Below the pieces are notes generated by a model that saw only the letters and a list, made by a program, of their open reading frames with translations, was not told the origin of the DNA and ran no database searches. Made by a program: the position numbers and the translations under genes. From Symsagittifera roscoffensis (lineage: Eukaryota; Xenacoelomorpha; Acoela; Convolutidae): a stretch of 64,000 nucleotides of DNA. Positions 34,218 through 45,612 of the stretch are shown piece after piece. The stretch lies in NCBI RefSeq assembly GCF_963678635.1, contig NC_087062.1:97333705-97397704 (forward strand). The letters are read 5' to 3'. The number at the start of each line of letters is the position of its first letter. The stretch's first letter is position 1.

Positions 34218-34242
34218 ATAATACTAGCTGTATGTGGAACTC

Positions 34243-34692
34243 TTAAGCCAAAATGGTGCAACTGATCCGTAGCGTATCCCCCGTTTTGTCCCAGGAAGAC
34301 GGTGACAATTGACTGTCTCTCAAATTTTTATCCGTGAAAATACCACCAGCGGTACTCTCAAAAGAGCTCAAACTTGCAGATATTTCGCCGGTTTGGGTCG
34401 ACTTGGATTGATTGCGGAGTGATAAATTTGAGGCATTTTTTTCTTTTTCAAAATGTTGCCTGTTTCTGGTTTCTTTTGCTAAATGCCAAATTATATCTTC
34501 TATGTCAAATTTGTTTTCATTTGTTAAAAACTCCCCGGTGAAAAAAGTATCTAGTTCACATTGAATTACATCTTTAGCGTTGTACCTCTCAAAGATTAAT
34601 GACAATTCAAACGTGGTTTCCTCAGCTGTGAAAAAAACAGAAAGGTGATTCGTTTTATTCACGAGTACTTCCTGATTCATCGTTTGATCCAT
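34243..34692 (-). CDS. Unknown minus-strand ORF, copy 2 (149 residues)
   Basis: Open from Met at 34692 to 34243, starting MDQTMNQEVLVNKTNHL, with an acidic middle (NENKFDIEDIIWHLAKE) and a Ser/Thr-rich tail. No signal peptide, membrane segment or catalytic motif is seen. It is better preserved than copy 1. It may belong to the minus-strand Gypsy relic or to a host gene; I cannot tell. Confidence 0.3.
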   Translation of the reverse strand: MDQTMNQEVLVNKTNHLSVFFTAEETTFELSLIFERYNAKDVIQCELDTFFTGEFLTNENKFDIEDIIWHLAKETRNRQHFEKEKNASNLSLRNQSKSTQTGEISASLSSFESTAGGIFTDKNLRDSQLSPSSWDKTGDTLRISCTILA

Positions 34693-35477
34693 TAAAACTT
34701 CAACAGCAAAAAACTTCTTTTTTCCGGAACTTACAATTGCCCTGTTAGGTAATATCTTTTCTTTGTTATCGAGAGCAAAGCGCTACTTGAATTCGAAAAT
34801 TTAGCTAACGAAAATACTGGTCCTCTAGTTGTTTTCACATCGTGTATGAACTTTACCGAATCAAATTCAAAACTCCGGTTCCCCCCACTTTCTCATGTGT
34901 CCCATTCCCGTTGGCTCGTCGAAAACCAACACATTATCGGTACATGCGACTTTTAATTGTGCATTTAAGGTCGCAATGGTTAGTTCACCATCGATTAGGT
35001 TTGAGTCTAGTTTTTTATTAGTAGGCGAAATCCTCTATTGTGGGTAGACATATTTGACACCTCTTTTGCTCCCTTTCCTCTCGGGATTTTTTTTTGATAT
35101 ATTTTTTTGAAATCATTTCAAACCTCTGATGGTAAGATTCTATCCAATTTGTCCCGAGGAATAGTGCTATCCTTGTTTCTAAAGCTTGGTTTTTTAATAT
35201 TTTTTGTATCCAACAATTCCTCACACTCTGATTCACTCATTGGATAGAAAGTAGGAATAAGTTTGCAATATTCATGCAGGCATAATGCTCCATCCCATCA
35301 GCTGCTTCTCTTAAGTGCCGTCACTGAATATGACGCCAAGTACATGCAAAAGTTAGCCTTACTTCTGATGCTACTGGTTTTAACATTAATTCCCAGCTTT
35401 TAAGCGTTTCTGGTTCCCCTTTTGTTTGAGTGCAATTGCTATTTTTGCTCTAGGATATTCTTTTGGTCCTAATGGTC

Positions 35478-36250
35478 TTACCGGTTGCTGTTTGTGCTGA
35501 AATGAGTACCGTTGTCCAATGTTTCGCACTGTATAGCAATTGTTAGCCAATGTTTAGCATACATTCTTGATCTATCATGAAATCCAAACCAACAAGGCAA
35601 GGTAAGCAAATATCCGCCTTTATTAAAAACTTTTTGCGCGAACTCTTCTGATTTTGGTTTTTTTTGGATTTTGATTTCGCTAAAAGCCTTTATACTTCCC
35701 GGCATTTCAAGCTGTTCATAAGTTTTGAAATCAGATATATTTTCAATTGCGTCGCGTTCCTCCCCAGTGGCTGTTGTCTCTTCGAACGTCACTGCTCCGG
35801 GCGTTATTTTCAAAATCAACCGACATCTGTTGAAATAGTCTGTTCACCGAGTCTATTAGGATTTCTGTTTTATCCCTCCGTATGGCTGCTATTCGTGGCG
35901 TTTGTACTTTTTCATTAATTCTAATTACGGCTTCCAGGTGAAGTGCCCGCTCTAAGGCATTCGCGATGACTTTGTCCTTGTTCCTAATTGTCTTGCGGAG
36001 ATCAAGTCTAATTTGGCTGTGGTGGATCTATTCGAGCAAGCCTTCAGCGCCAATTGCTGTAAGTCCCCCAGGAAATCTGTTAGTTTTTCACCTACCTGCT
36101 GCACGCGACGCACTAGCCGTCCGCGGAAATTGACCGGTTTTCCACTGTAATGTGTTTGAAAAGCTAAAATGGTCCCATCATAGCAATTTCTAGTAGCCTC
36201 TGGGCGGGTACGGTAAAACTCGATTGCAGGTTTCTAAAAATTTAACGCAA
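35478..36250 (-). pseudogene. Minus-strand Gypsy-type gag/protease relic, copy 2
   Basis: Copy of 24500-25240 with the same breaks. The capsid segment (FRGRLVRRVQQVGEK) lies near 36065-36130, with LALKA in place of LALRA. The leftmost frame 35478-35819 is longer here (113 residues) because a stop seen in copy 1 is absent. The shared frameshift shows the relic was dead before duplication. Confidence 0.55.
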
Positions 36251-38182
36251 AATTATGCGGCCGTTCATCAGTTTCGGTACCAATTACAGTACGTTTTGCT
36301 GTTTTGCAGTACGGCTAATAGCTCAAATACAGGTGTTAAGTAGGTTTCAAAATCGTTAGAACCGAAGAATGCCTCCGGCTATTACATCATGGATACCAAA
36401 CTTGCCGTTACCATACTTAACTCCTTCTCTTTTAAATTTCTTTATCAAGTTATTACTTTAGTTGGAATTTTTCAGCTTAAAATAATGTTTTATGTCCCTC
36501 TATCTATAGTTTATCCGCCTTTTTGTAAGAAGTTTTGTTTTTCAGCTCGACCTCCTTCAACTTTCTGTTGAATTCATTCTACTTACTGGTTGCTTTAAAA
36601 CATGAACTGGCGATTTACACCCCAGATCAGCAGAAAACTTAATATCGATCTGTTTATTGTCGAGTTTTCCTTGTTTTCTCTATTAAATGTGGTTTTAAAG
36701 TGTCTCAACGTTTTATCTGATTTTTATTGTTGTCTCTGTAGGATCAGCCTAACCTGAGCTTTCTCGGAATAGAACAAGTAACTGAGTGTAACTTCAATTG
36801 AAAACCCGAATTATCTATACAAGTTTCAACATTTTTACTCAAAGTTGACCTCGCAGACTTATAAGAGAATTACAGGAGTTTAGTATGTGACATTCGACCA
36901 GAATGGCGCCAAATTACATGTCAACTTGGAAATTCTATTTTAACCAAAGACTGAGAAGACAGTTTTGGTAGATTAACTGTACTTATCGTACATTTTAACG
37001 AATTAGAAAAAATCATTTTGAAGTGACAAAATAAATTTTAAAAGTTCGTTCAGAATTAAAGACACGTCACGACCTTGAAATTTTGCTACAACTGAAAATG
37101 AGAGAAAAATCAGAACAACGATTGTCGCGAATAGAACACTACGGACAGATTTTCGTGAAGACACAGCGTTATTGACGACTGAAATTACAATAGAAGCTGT
37201 CCGAATTGTAACGATTGTAGCGGTACAATCGTTACCGAAGACTTCCCGAGAATTAGCAAGGGTACTGGGACGATTTTACCAGCCTTCCGGAAAGAGATAA
37301 CACCGCAATTGGTCCGGATTCCAGTATCCGGAGGGGTCTCGGGAAGAGGATTGAAACTCTATTTCTAACAACTTTTAGCTTTCTCGAATGTCCTCAGTTG
37401 ATTTTAATTAACATCGAATTCATTTTCAGAGTATGAGAAGCTAGGAGTTGAGGGAAAGGGTTGATCCATGTCCAATGGATGCGATGATTATTATCTACTA
37501 AACAAAACAACAGTAATATAAAACATAAGTGGTACCCCTGTTTTTAGTAGTGACCTCGTGGTCTGGGGATACTGAGACCCAGCCATGAGCTCAAAATTTT
37601 TGCATGTAACTAAGTTAACCTGAGCTTTCTGGCCGATAGCCCAAAACAGTGACGGTTTCGTCGACCCGATGTTGAAAATACCCGACAAAGAACGGTATAT
37701 GACCAAAAACACTTAAAGAGATACAAGAAACCAAACAAAAAGTAGTATAGTACTCAAGAAAAAACCAAAAACATAAAGAAATAACCGAAAAACCAAAAAC
37801 ATTAAAAAAAACATAAAATCAATCGAAATCATCCCCCAGACGAGATGTGATCCGACCTTCCCATTTATTGTTGTTAGATAAATTGTTGTTGCAGGCATTT
37901 ATATCAAACACGATCGTTACGATCGAAATTTAGGCTCGTTTCTGGTGCTTGTACTGCAGGGTTATTTGAGTATTTAAGCACGTTAATGCAAATTCGCGCT
38001 CAATCCGGAAGGGTCTCAGGATCAGAGCGGAAGACTGATCAGGTAAGCAGTGCAAGGAGCAGCAGGAAGGGTCTCAAGGCAATAACAATCGACTGTTAGG
38101 TATCGTTAACAAGTTTTGTAACCCTTTCGGTGCTGAAATTAAGATATCAATCTGTGGGGAGCTCGACAGTGACTGCACTGAA
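36251..38182. other. Non-coding part of duplicated block, copy 2
   Basis: Counterpart of 25250-27156 with few differences; no gene recognised. The antisense frames at 37491-37898 and 38074-38406 are low-complexity or lie opposite gag. Confidence 0.5.
36740..36915. repeat. LTR-like dispersed repeat, copy in block 2
   Basis: Duplicate of 25714-25890, brought along by the segmental duplication. Confidence 0.45.
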
Positions 38183-40832
38183 GTGAACAGTAACAGAAGA
38201 TTGGCAAGTGAATCTACTCCAGTAGAACAGGGCCGAGATTTTGCCACCTCCACCGGGACTCTTGATCGAGAGGAGATGTCGGAACTGTCCGACCTCTCGA
38301 CTGAAAATGTAGCGACAACAAGATCACCCACTGATAATACCATGATGCATGGGGTGACCGAGAAAACGGCAACGTCCTCCTCGTTTTCAGAACGAGTGAA
38401 GAACACGTTGTGAAATTTCTTCCCATTTACTATGGGAACGATTACAGGTGAGGAGGTAGAAACCCAGGTAGAGGAGCAGGATGATGACGAACAAGATGAC
38501 TTGGAATCTCAAATAACCCTCAACAGTTCAAACCATGAAAATCGAGCACCCACTACCAGGGACACTGGCTCTTGGGATCGATTTTGTGTGGTCAGGACAA
38601 AAAACAAGACCATAGATGGATCACAGCAGTCAAGAGAGTTTGTGACCATGACAAACTCGGAAGTGTTACCTGGAAAAAACAGGAACACAGGGCCAAGTAA
38701 CCCATCAGCGGAACCGGAAGCGGATTATGAAGAAACATCGATACCGAGAGGTGAAACTCGACCCTCGACCAGCACTTAAATGCCTGGTGGAACCAATAGG
38801 GTGACGCCTCCACTAGTGACGCCATTAGTGGAGAACGGGGCATCGATCGAAAAGGCCTTGACCAGCATCGTGGAAAGCATAGGAGAGCAGAATGAACAGA
38901 TGTCCTCAAGAATGAGTGAATTGGAGAGAGCAGTCCACGTCGAGAGAGAAAGCCTGCGGGAAGAGATCGACCGCAATAGACAAGAAGTCAGCAGGAGCCA
39001 AGAACGCTTGAAGGAAAGCACGGATGAATACTTGGCCAAAAAGTTGTCGCGAATGACGAGGGAATCTGAGCAAAAAGAGACACGACTGAGAGATGATATA
39101 GAGAAATTACAAAGTGAACAAGAGCACTCAGGCTATCATGGATAGGTTGGATGGTATTCTAGGAGACAGGGGTGGATTGAGGAATAGAGGAGCAAATTCA
39201 GGAGAACCCAACAGGGAGCCGAGAGTGAACTTCAACGAACAACCTAACAGAAAGTGGACATATGGATCCACGAGAGATAGGGGCAGTTCATTCAGCTATG
39301 CCACAGGAGATAATAGGCCAAGGGGCCCAAATCTCAGAGGAGGTTCTTCTGGCAACAGACCAACCTCCGACGAACGACCGACGCGAGACGCAAATACGAC
39401 TGGGAGATGTGATTTCACAAGCTGGAGTCATGCGGAACAAGTAAAAAGTCAACCCGGCGACTCGAACAGGAGGGAAATTCCTGAGCCTCTATCGGAGGGC
39501 AACGACGCTCAAGCAGGGCATTCACGCGATGCAGCGGTAATGGCTACAGCGTTTGAACCTCTGAACAGGTCCTTGGAAGCTTTCCTGACGAGGTTATCTA
39601 GGACCAGTGAACGCAGCGAGAAGTCCAGAAGAGTTTTTAAGAAACCAAAATGTTATAAAGACGAATCTGGCGGCTGTACAGATACCTAGATAGAGGTCAT
39701 GAAGCTGCATTTTGAGGAGGAAGACTTGACAGAAAAACAATATTGCAGCGCGCTTACCAGCAGCCTGGAAGGCACAGCCCTGAATTGCGTGATGACCAAA
39801 AAGCATTACCAACGGGAAACAGCTGAAAAGATCTTCGAAATCTTGTTGAATCGTTTTGGCTCAGGGGTACAATGACACCAAGCAATGATGCGCTTCGAGA
39901 AACGGAGGCAACGTGAAGACGAAATGATTGACAAGCTCATAGATGACTTAGAAATGCTGAGACGGCGTTGTAAACCGGAAGAGTCAAACAGCAGAATGAA
40001 CTTAGCAGTAGCCTCAAAAGTCATTGATGGTGCGAAGAAAGATGAGCTCCGGACAAAGTTGACAACGCATTACACACCGCTTTCAACCAATGCGCCTACA
40101 CTGGAGGAAATGAGACTCAAACCCAAGGAATACCTTCATCTAAAGCATCCTATGAGATCAGGTTACTACAAAAACAATTATGGCAATTTTAACAATGGAC
40201 CTGCTAACCAGGGTAACAATTGGTACAAACCGAGAGACGACATGGACAAGAGACGCTCTTGTGCAAACTGCAGTTCGATGGACCATCATGTATCAGCATG
40301 CCCAACATACTAACAAGGTATGCAGACGATAGGCTTCAGCCTCGAGGATGAAGATGCGTCAGAAATCGATCATGAAGATTTCATGAGAGGAGTAATTGTA
40401 AGACTCAGTCCCAGGGGTTTCTTTTGCAACTTGGAGGGTCATTTTAAATCAGATTGTCCACAATTTTGGGATGCTGTGGCCGAAATTAAGCATCCAAGTC
40501 ATGAGGAAAATTTATCGGGTGTGAAAGCCAGCAAGGCACGCCTAATGAGCAAAGCGAAGGCCCGCAGGAAAGAGAAACCGCTAGAGCTGGCTAAGAAGAA
40601 AATGCAGGCGGTCTCAGAAGAAATGTGTGAACCGGGACCTGGAACCCCAGCAAACGACTTTCAGATTGATTATAAAGCGGCGGCAAGAGATGCCTTGAAT
40701 GGAGTCCAACAGAAATTGGCGACAGGAGAAATAGAACAGAAAGTCAAGCTCGATCACGAGAACAAGAGAACTCAAGAACAGCTCAACGCCTTTGAAGCAC
40801 ATGAGTTTTCCGGAACGACTCTCGTCATATGA
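38183..40832 (+). pseudogene. Gypsy copy B, gag
   Basis: Counterpart of 27157-29800. The N-terminal coiled coil is better preserved (38780-39145 open, as the stop private to copy A is CAA here). The shared stops are at 38411, 38777, 39687, 39873 and 40311. The second zinc knuckle has lost its first cysteine (GFFCNLEGHFKSDC near 40417-40458). The frame runs into the 1.29-kb deletion near 40801. Confidence 0.7.
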
Positions 40833-40854
40833 ACTAGAGTCTGATTAATCAGTT

Positions 40855-42205
40855 TTGCAAGAGATAGAGCTCTTGAGAGGTATAATAGGTGAGGGAGATT
40901 TTGAATCATTAAGGGCAGTTTTAAATCGGAACGCGGACGTTTTTTCAAAACATAAGGCGGATATTGGTTGTTGTAATTTCGTCGAGCACGAAACTCATCA
41001 CACCTGGAATCTCATGTTTCCAATGAGATCCGAAACGGAATCTCACTCGGGAATCTCATGACACCACACAAATCGGAAGCGAACCGAGCGGAAAAACGAA
41101 TGTTGCTCGAATACGACATGATAGAACCCTCGAAGTCACCTTGCGCTTGCGGAGTTGTCATGGCTATAAAGAAAGGGGGACAGCTTTGATTCTGTTGTGA
41201 TTTTCGCTTCCTGAACGCGGTGACCATAAAGAACGCGTACACAATACCACGCATAGACAAGATCTCTCGAAACTAGGCGATGCCAAGATTTTAACTACAC
41301 TGGATGTGGGTTCTGCCTTCTGGCAGGATCCTCTGCGGAACAAGGACAGAGAGAAGACTGTATTTGCATGTGAATTGGGTTTGTTCCAAAGGAAGAGGAG
41401 GCCTTTCGGCTTGTGCAATGCCACTGCGACTTTTCAAAGACTGATGGCTCAGGCTTTGACCGGGATAACGAAGAAGTATCGGAACCTCGTGATGTGCTAC
41501 GTGGTCGACGTGGTCATAGCGACACCCACCTTGTTAGATCACAGCGACAGACTCGACGAGGTCTTCCCTTGCATGAAGAGAGCCGGATTGAAATGCAAAC
41601 CATCGAAATGTGGGATCCTTAGGGATTCAATCAAACACCTGGGAATGATGGTTGACAGGCATGGCGTGAGGCCGGATCCGGATGCTGTGGAGGCCGTGCT
41701 ATCATGGAAGACTCCCAGAACGGACACAAAGCTCATGAGTTTCCTGGGATTTGCCAGTTATTATCGCGAGTTTATAAAGGGATACGCAGATAAGGTGTAC
41801 CCAATGCAGCAACTGATGCGCAACAAAGGAAAAAAGTTCGAGTGGAACGAAAAAGCTCAGGCAACTGTCGTGAATAAAAAACGGGAACTGTGCGAAGCGC
41901 CATTGGTAGGCATGCCGACAGAGAAAAACATGTACGTTCTCGACACTGATGCTTCAGTAGTAGCCATCTCAGGAATACTGCACCAGGAGCAAGAATGGAA
42001 TGGGAGAACAGTTCCCCGTCCCATTGCATATGGCAGTAAAGTGTTGAGTGACACTGAAATGAAATATGGTGCACCAAAAGCAGAAATGTTTGCGGTAGTT
42101 CCGTTTGTGGAGAAGTACCGCGCATACTTGGGGAGCGCTCGCTTTAAGTTACAACAGAGCGTTATCCTGGTTGAAGAGGTTCTCGATGTACCAGAGCTAT
42201 ATTGA
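40855..42205 (+). pseudogene. Gypsy copy B, reverse transcriptase and RNase H
   Basis: The frame 41306-42205 is open for 299 residues, longer than in copy A, with LGLFQRKRRPFGLCNATATFQR, FLGFASYYREFIKGY and YVLDTDASVVAI. The catalytic box reads YVVD (about 41497-41508) instead of YVDD, so an essential aspartate is lost. Upstream frames (40855-41061) are shifted, and a small deletion near 42150 shifts the tail. Confidence 0.8.
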
Positions 42206-43317
42206 TCGGTGGATAGTCAGGTTAGACGGCTCACACATGATGATCGAGCACAGGATGCGTGACAAACACCAAAATGCTGACAGCCTCAGCAAGAAGACTG
42301 GCTTTTATGAAAGACTAGAACAGAAGCAGGCCAATCAGGCGGAAACTGAGGATGGGTTCTTGTTTCTGGACAGAATAATTTATGAAGCGCTTCCCTTGAC
42401 GAGATGGTTGGACAAATCTGGACATCCAATTGCGGGAGACCCCGAGTTACTGGTGGAGGAGGCAGCTAAAATAAAGATCTTATCTAAGGAGGACCCGATG
42501 CCTTTGGATCTGTTGCTACGTCCAACATGAACTCTCTCATATCAACATAACCTGGTCCAACATGAACTCTCTCATATGAACATAAACAGCCTCTCATTGC
42601 TGGATAAATCGGTGCAGGTCACACCACAAGTGATGTGGATGCTGGGTGGATTATTGGAGAGAGAAATGACTAAATATGACCAAGAATGGGCAGCAGCCAT
42701 GGCATCGCTGACAGTCAGGGAGAAAAAAGGATCATACCATCAAGGCGCCAACACAAGGAAAACGAAAGGGATTGTAGGACGGTTGTTCAGCAACTAGTAT
42801 CCTCGATTCCTCAGAGAGTTTTGATGTGGAAATCATTTAAGCAAAAAGAACAGGAGATTGGAACACAAAGGAAGACTTTGAGGATTTCGATCAGAAATGG
42901 GGAGAAGTTGAAGAAAACCCGGAGCAAGAAAGTTTGTCCGGGGAGAAGGACCTCGAAGAAAGTTGTCTAGTTAATGAACAAAACCCGGAACAAGAAAGTT
43001 TGCCCGGAGATGTTGAAGGAAATGTTCGTGTAGAGGAACAAGACTTGGAGGATAAAATTTTGTCCGTGAAGTTTAGATGGATGAGCAGAACGTACAGGTC
43101 GGCACCTGCCGTGGAGACGTGCTCCGTGGCAGAATCATCCGTTGACAACAAATCGAGGAACTCAGAAATCGACACCTACTCAGACAGGAACTCGAGCACG
43201 GGATCAGAGTTGTCAGAGCTAGCGATCCACACGTTACTAGTGGAGACTCGAGCAAGAGACTTGGACAGGGAAGTATATCAAGACCCTGACAGTGATCGCT
43301 ACCTGGTACCCAGTTAA
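42105..43317 (+). pseudogene. Gypsy copy B, linker between RNase H and integrase
   Basis: Frames at 42105-42530, 42576-42797, 42686-42970 and 42934-43317 cover the same linker as copy A and then sequence absent there (after 42994). A local duplication of TCCAACATGAACTCTCTCAT occurs near 42520-42575. The acidic segment 42934-43317 is low-complexity. Confidence 0.55.
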
Positions 43318-43362
43318 AGAGTCCTTTATAACGCAGCAGATGAACTGGAAACAATAGAAGTA

Positions 43363-44999
43363 TTGAAACGTTCGATGAAATTGTTACCGCAGAAGAAAGC
43401 AGCCAGGACTGACCTTCAACCATTCAGACAAGAGACAGAGCCATTGGCGAAAATCTGGTGCGTGAAGATGGAAAATGACGCGCATCAGCCCGATGAGCTG
43501 AATAGTCAATTGAGGGTCATGAAGACATACTTGAAGGCCAGATACAGACTCTCAGAACTACAAAGAGCGCAAAGGAATGACTGTATGAAGAGCAACTTGA
43601 AGAGGTGGATCGAGAATGGGGCACCAGAAAAAGGAGATCTGGAGGAGGACAGTTACAGTATCCTAAGAAAAAACATTATGCAGAAAGAGGGAAGGTTATA
43701 TGTGAACAAGGACGGGATCGTGGCTTGTAAAAGGAGAGAAGAGGACAATGTCCTGAACAAATATAATGCGATAGTGTTGCCGCAACTCTGTAAAACGGAA
43801 CTCTTATTCAGGTCGCATGATCAGATGGGACACCAAGGGATTGATAAAGTATACCAGAGGATCCTGAAACGCTTTGAATGGCCTGGGATGAAGGAGGCAT
43901 GCGAGAAGTGAAGGATCCGAGGAAATTGCGATTTTCATTGCAGTCGATTGTGTCATCTGAGTTCAATGAGGTGGTACAGATTGACCTGACCACTAGAAGA
44001 TAAGCATGACAGACAGTGGCTACAATCAGGTCCTGGTGATGATCGATCACTTCACGATATATGCAGACGCTGCGCCCTGCATAAATGCCTCAGTAGAAGA
44101 GACATGCGATCATCTGATTAATACGTGGATAGCGAGGCATGGATGTCCAATGACGTTCCAATCGGACAATGGAACCGATTTTGTAGGAGAACTTACTAAG
44201 GAGCTCATGAGACGTTCTCAAGTGGCTCAGGCTCATTCTGCGACGTACCACCCCCAGATGAACTGCTTATTGGAGAGGCAAAATCGGACTCTGGTGTCGA
44301 TGTTGAAGGTTTATTGTTTCAGATACATGACTGATTGGGACAGATATCTTCCGCAAGCGATGGGAGCTTATAACAGAACGCAACACTCCGCCACAGGAAT
44401 TACTCCACACTTGATGTTGACTGGACACGAAAAGTATTTGCCTTTGACTTTTTTTTACCCAGAGCATGAAGGAAAGAAAACATCACCGCAAGTCTATGTT
44501 AGGGATGTGATTAGACGTCAACAAGAACTGAACGTCTTGTACAGACAAAATAGTGAGCGAGCACAGGCAAGGCAGAGGAAAAGGTTTGATAAGAAAGCAG
44601 CTGTTGCAAAAGCTTACTCAGTAGGAGACTACGTGTGAGTCTTTCAAAGCGTCATTCCGCCGAAAGGAACGAAGAAACTCCTGAACAAGTGCAGGGGACC
44701 GTTTATGATAACGGAGGTGCATCAGGAGGGACGTTTTTACAAACTGAGTAATGGCCGAGCTGCGCACTTTGATTACATTTAGCCAGACAACCCATCCACA
44801 GAGGACTGGTGTATACCTGGAGACATGGAGGAGGGCAATTATCTCATGATGGACCCTGCTTGCGAAGTCAGTGAGAAAGGTACCAGGGAAACGAACGATG
44901 GGAGTGAGGCTCTAGAGGAAGCCTTTTATAACATATTTCTGTTCTTCTGCAATGCCAACCAAGAAAAACAGATCGCAATCATCAGGACTGATCTTTGAT
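43363..44999 (+). pseudogene. Gypsy copy B, integrase and C-terminal tail
   Basis: The zinc-binding histidines are seen in SHDQMGHQGIDKVY (43811-43850), but the following Cys pair is missing at a break near 43910. The catalytic core has Asp in QIDLT (about 43979-43990), Asp in SDNGTDFVGE (44162-44191) and Glu in LLERQN (44265-44283). The frame stops at 44636, after which IPPKGTKKLLNKCRGPF and GRAAHFDYI continue the C-terminal domain to about 44780, with an acidic tail to 44999. It is dead through several stops. Confidence 0.8.
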
Positions 45000-45440
45000 A
45001 TCTATCATCAGGACTGATCAGGACGAATCATCAGGACTGACTATGATCTCCTCCTTGATATCGTCGTCAAGGAACCAGAAACTGTAGTCTCCTCCTTGAT
45101 ATCGTCGTCAAGGAACCAGAAATTCAACACTGACCTAACCTGTTGGATGATATCGTTGACGCTGTCGCAGAAAGTGGGCGGGCTTCAGGATTCCCTTGCT
45201 GATTTCCTTCGTCCGAAGATTTGACTGTTTTGACGTAGAAAAGACGAGATTTAGTACCAAATGCACTTTCTGAGTAAGGTTATAGGGTACTAGTTTACTT
45301 GTTTGAAACAATTTTTATGTTTCATTCGTAAAACCTCCCCCCCTCGCCATTTTCAGGTGGAAAATCCAAAAAATGTCAAAATTGATTTTTCATGACAAAT
45401 AAGTTAACCCAAATATGGGTTTCAGACCGTAACGTTTGTT
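45000..45440. repeat. Gypsy 3' flank with short direct repeats
   Basis: ATCATCAGGACTGA occurs three times between 44978 and 45044, and TCTCCTCCTTGATATCGTCG followed by TCAAGGAACCAGAAA occurs twice (about 45048-45083 and 45089-45123). No gene. A 3' LTR would be expected here, but nothing matches the 5' side of either Gypsy copy. Confidence 0.6.
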
Positions 45441-45612
45441 GAAGCGTGATTATTTCTTGATATAAACACTTTATTAATTGCAAAGTAAGAAAAGTTTCTC
45501 AATCATTATATTTCGCGCGATTATTAGTTTTCGAAAAATTATAGCATGTTGTTGTTGTTGTTGTGGATTCTCAGAAATACTTCTGATGGGACTGCTCCCA
45601 GTTCGTTTCTTC

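Larger units (their letters stand above)
34217..42994. repeat. Segmental duplication, copy 2 main block
   Basis: Second copy of 23192-33244. Relative to copy 1 it lacks the equivalents of about 21809-23192 (left junction at 34217) and 29778-31071 (junction at 40801-40806). Unlike copy 1 it runs on into the integrase end of the Gypsy element, so its right-hand flank is the ancestral one. Confidence 0.85.
38183..44999 (+). mobile_element. Plus-strand Gypsy-type retrotransposon, copy B (protease deleted, 3' end present)
   Basis: Same element as copy A, but with a 1.29-kb internal deletion (junction near 40801) and the ancestral 3' part including integrase, ending near 44999. Together the copies show the full domain order of a Gypsy element. 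No LTR repeat of its 5' side was found after 44999. Confidence 0.8.

Noticed and set aside
44979-45125. Short regularly repeated motifs after the Gypsy integrase, considered as an array
   Set aside because: Only two or three copies of two different motifs without spacers of equal length; simple local duplications explain them.
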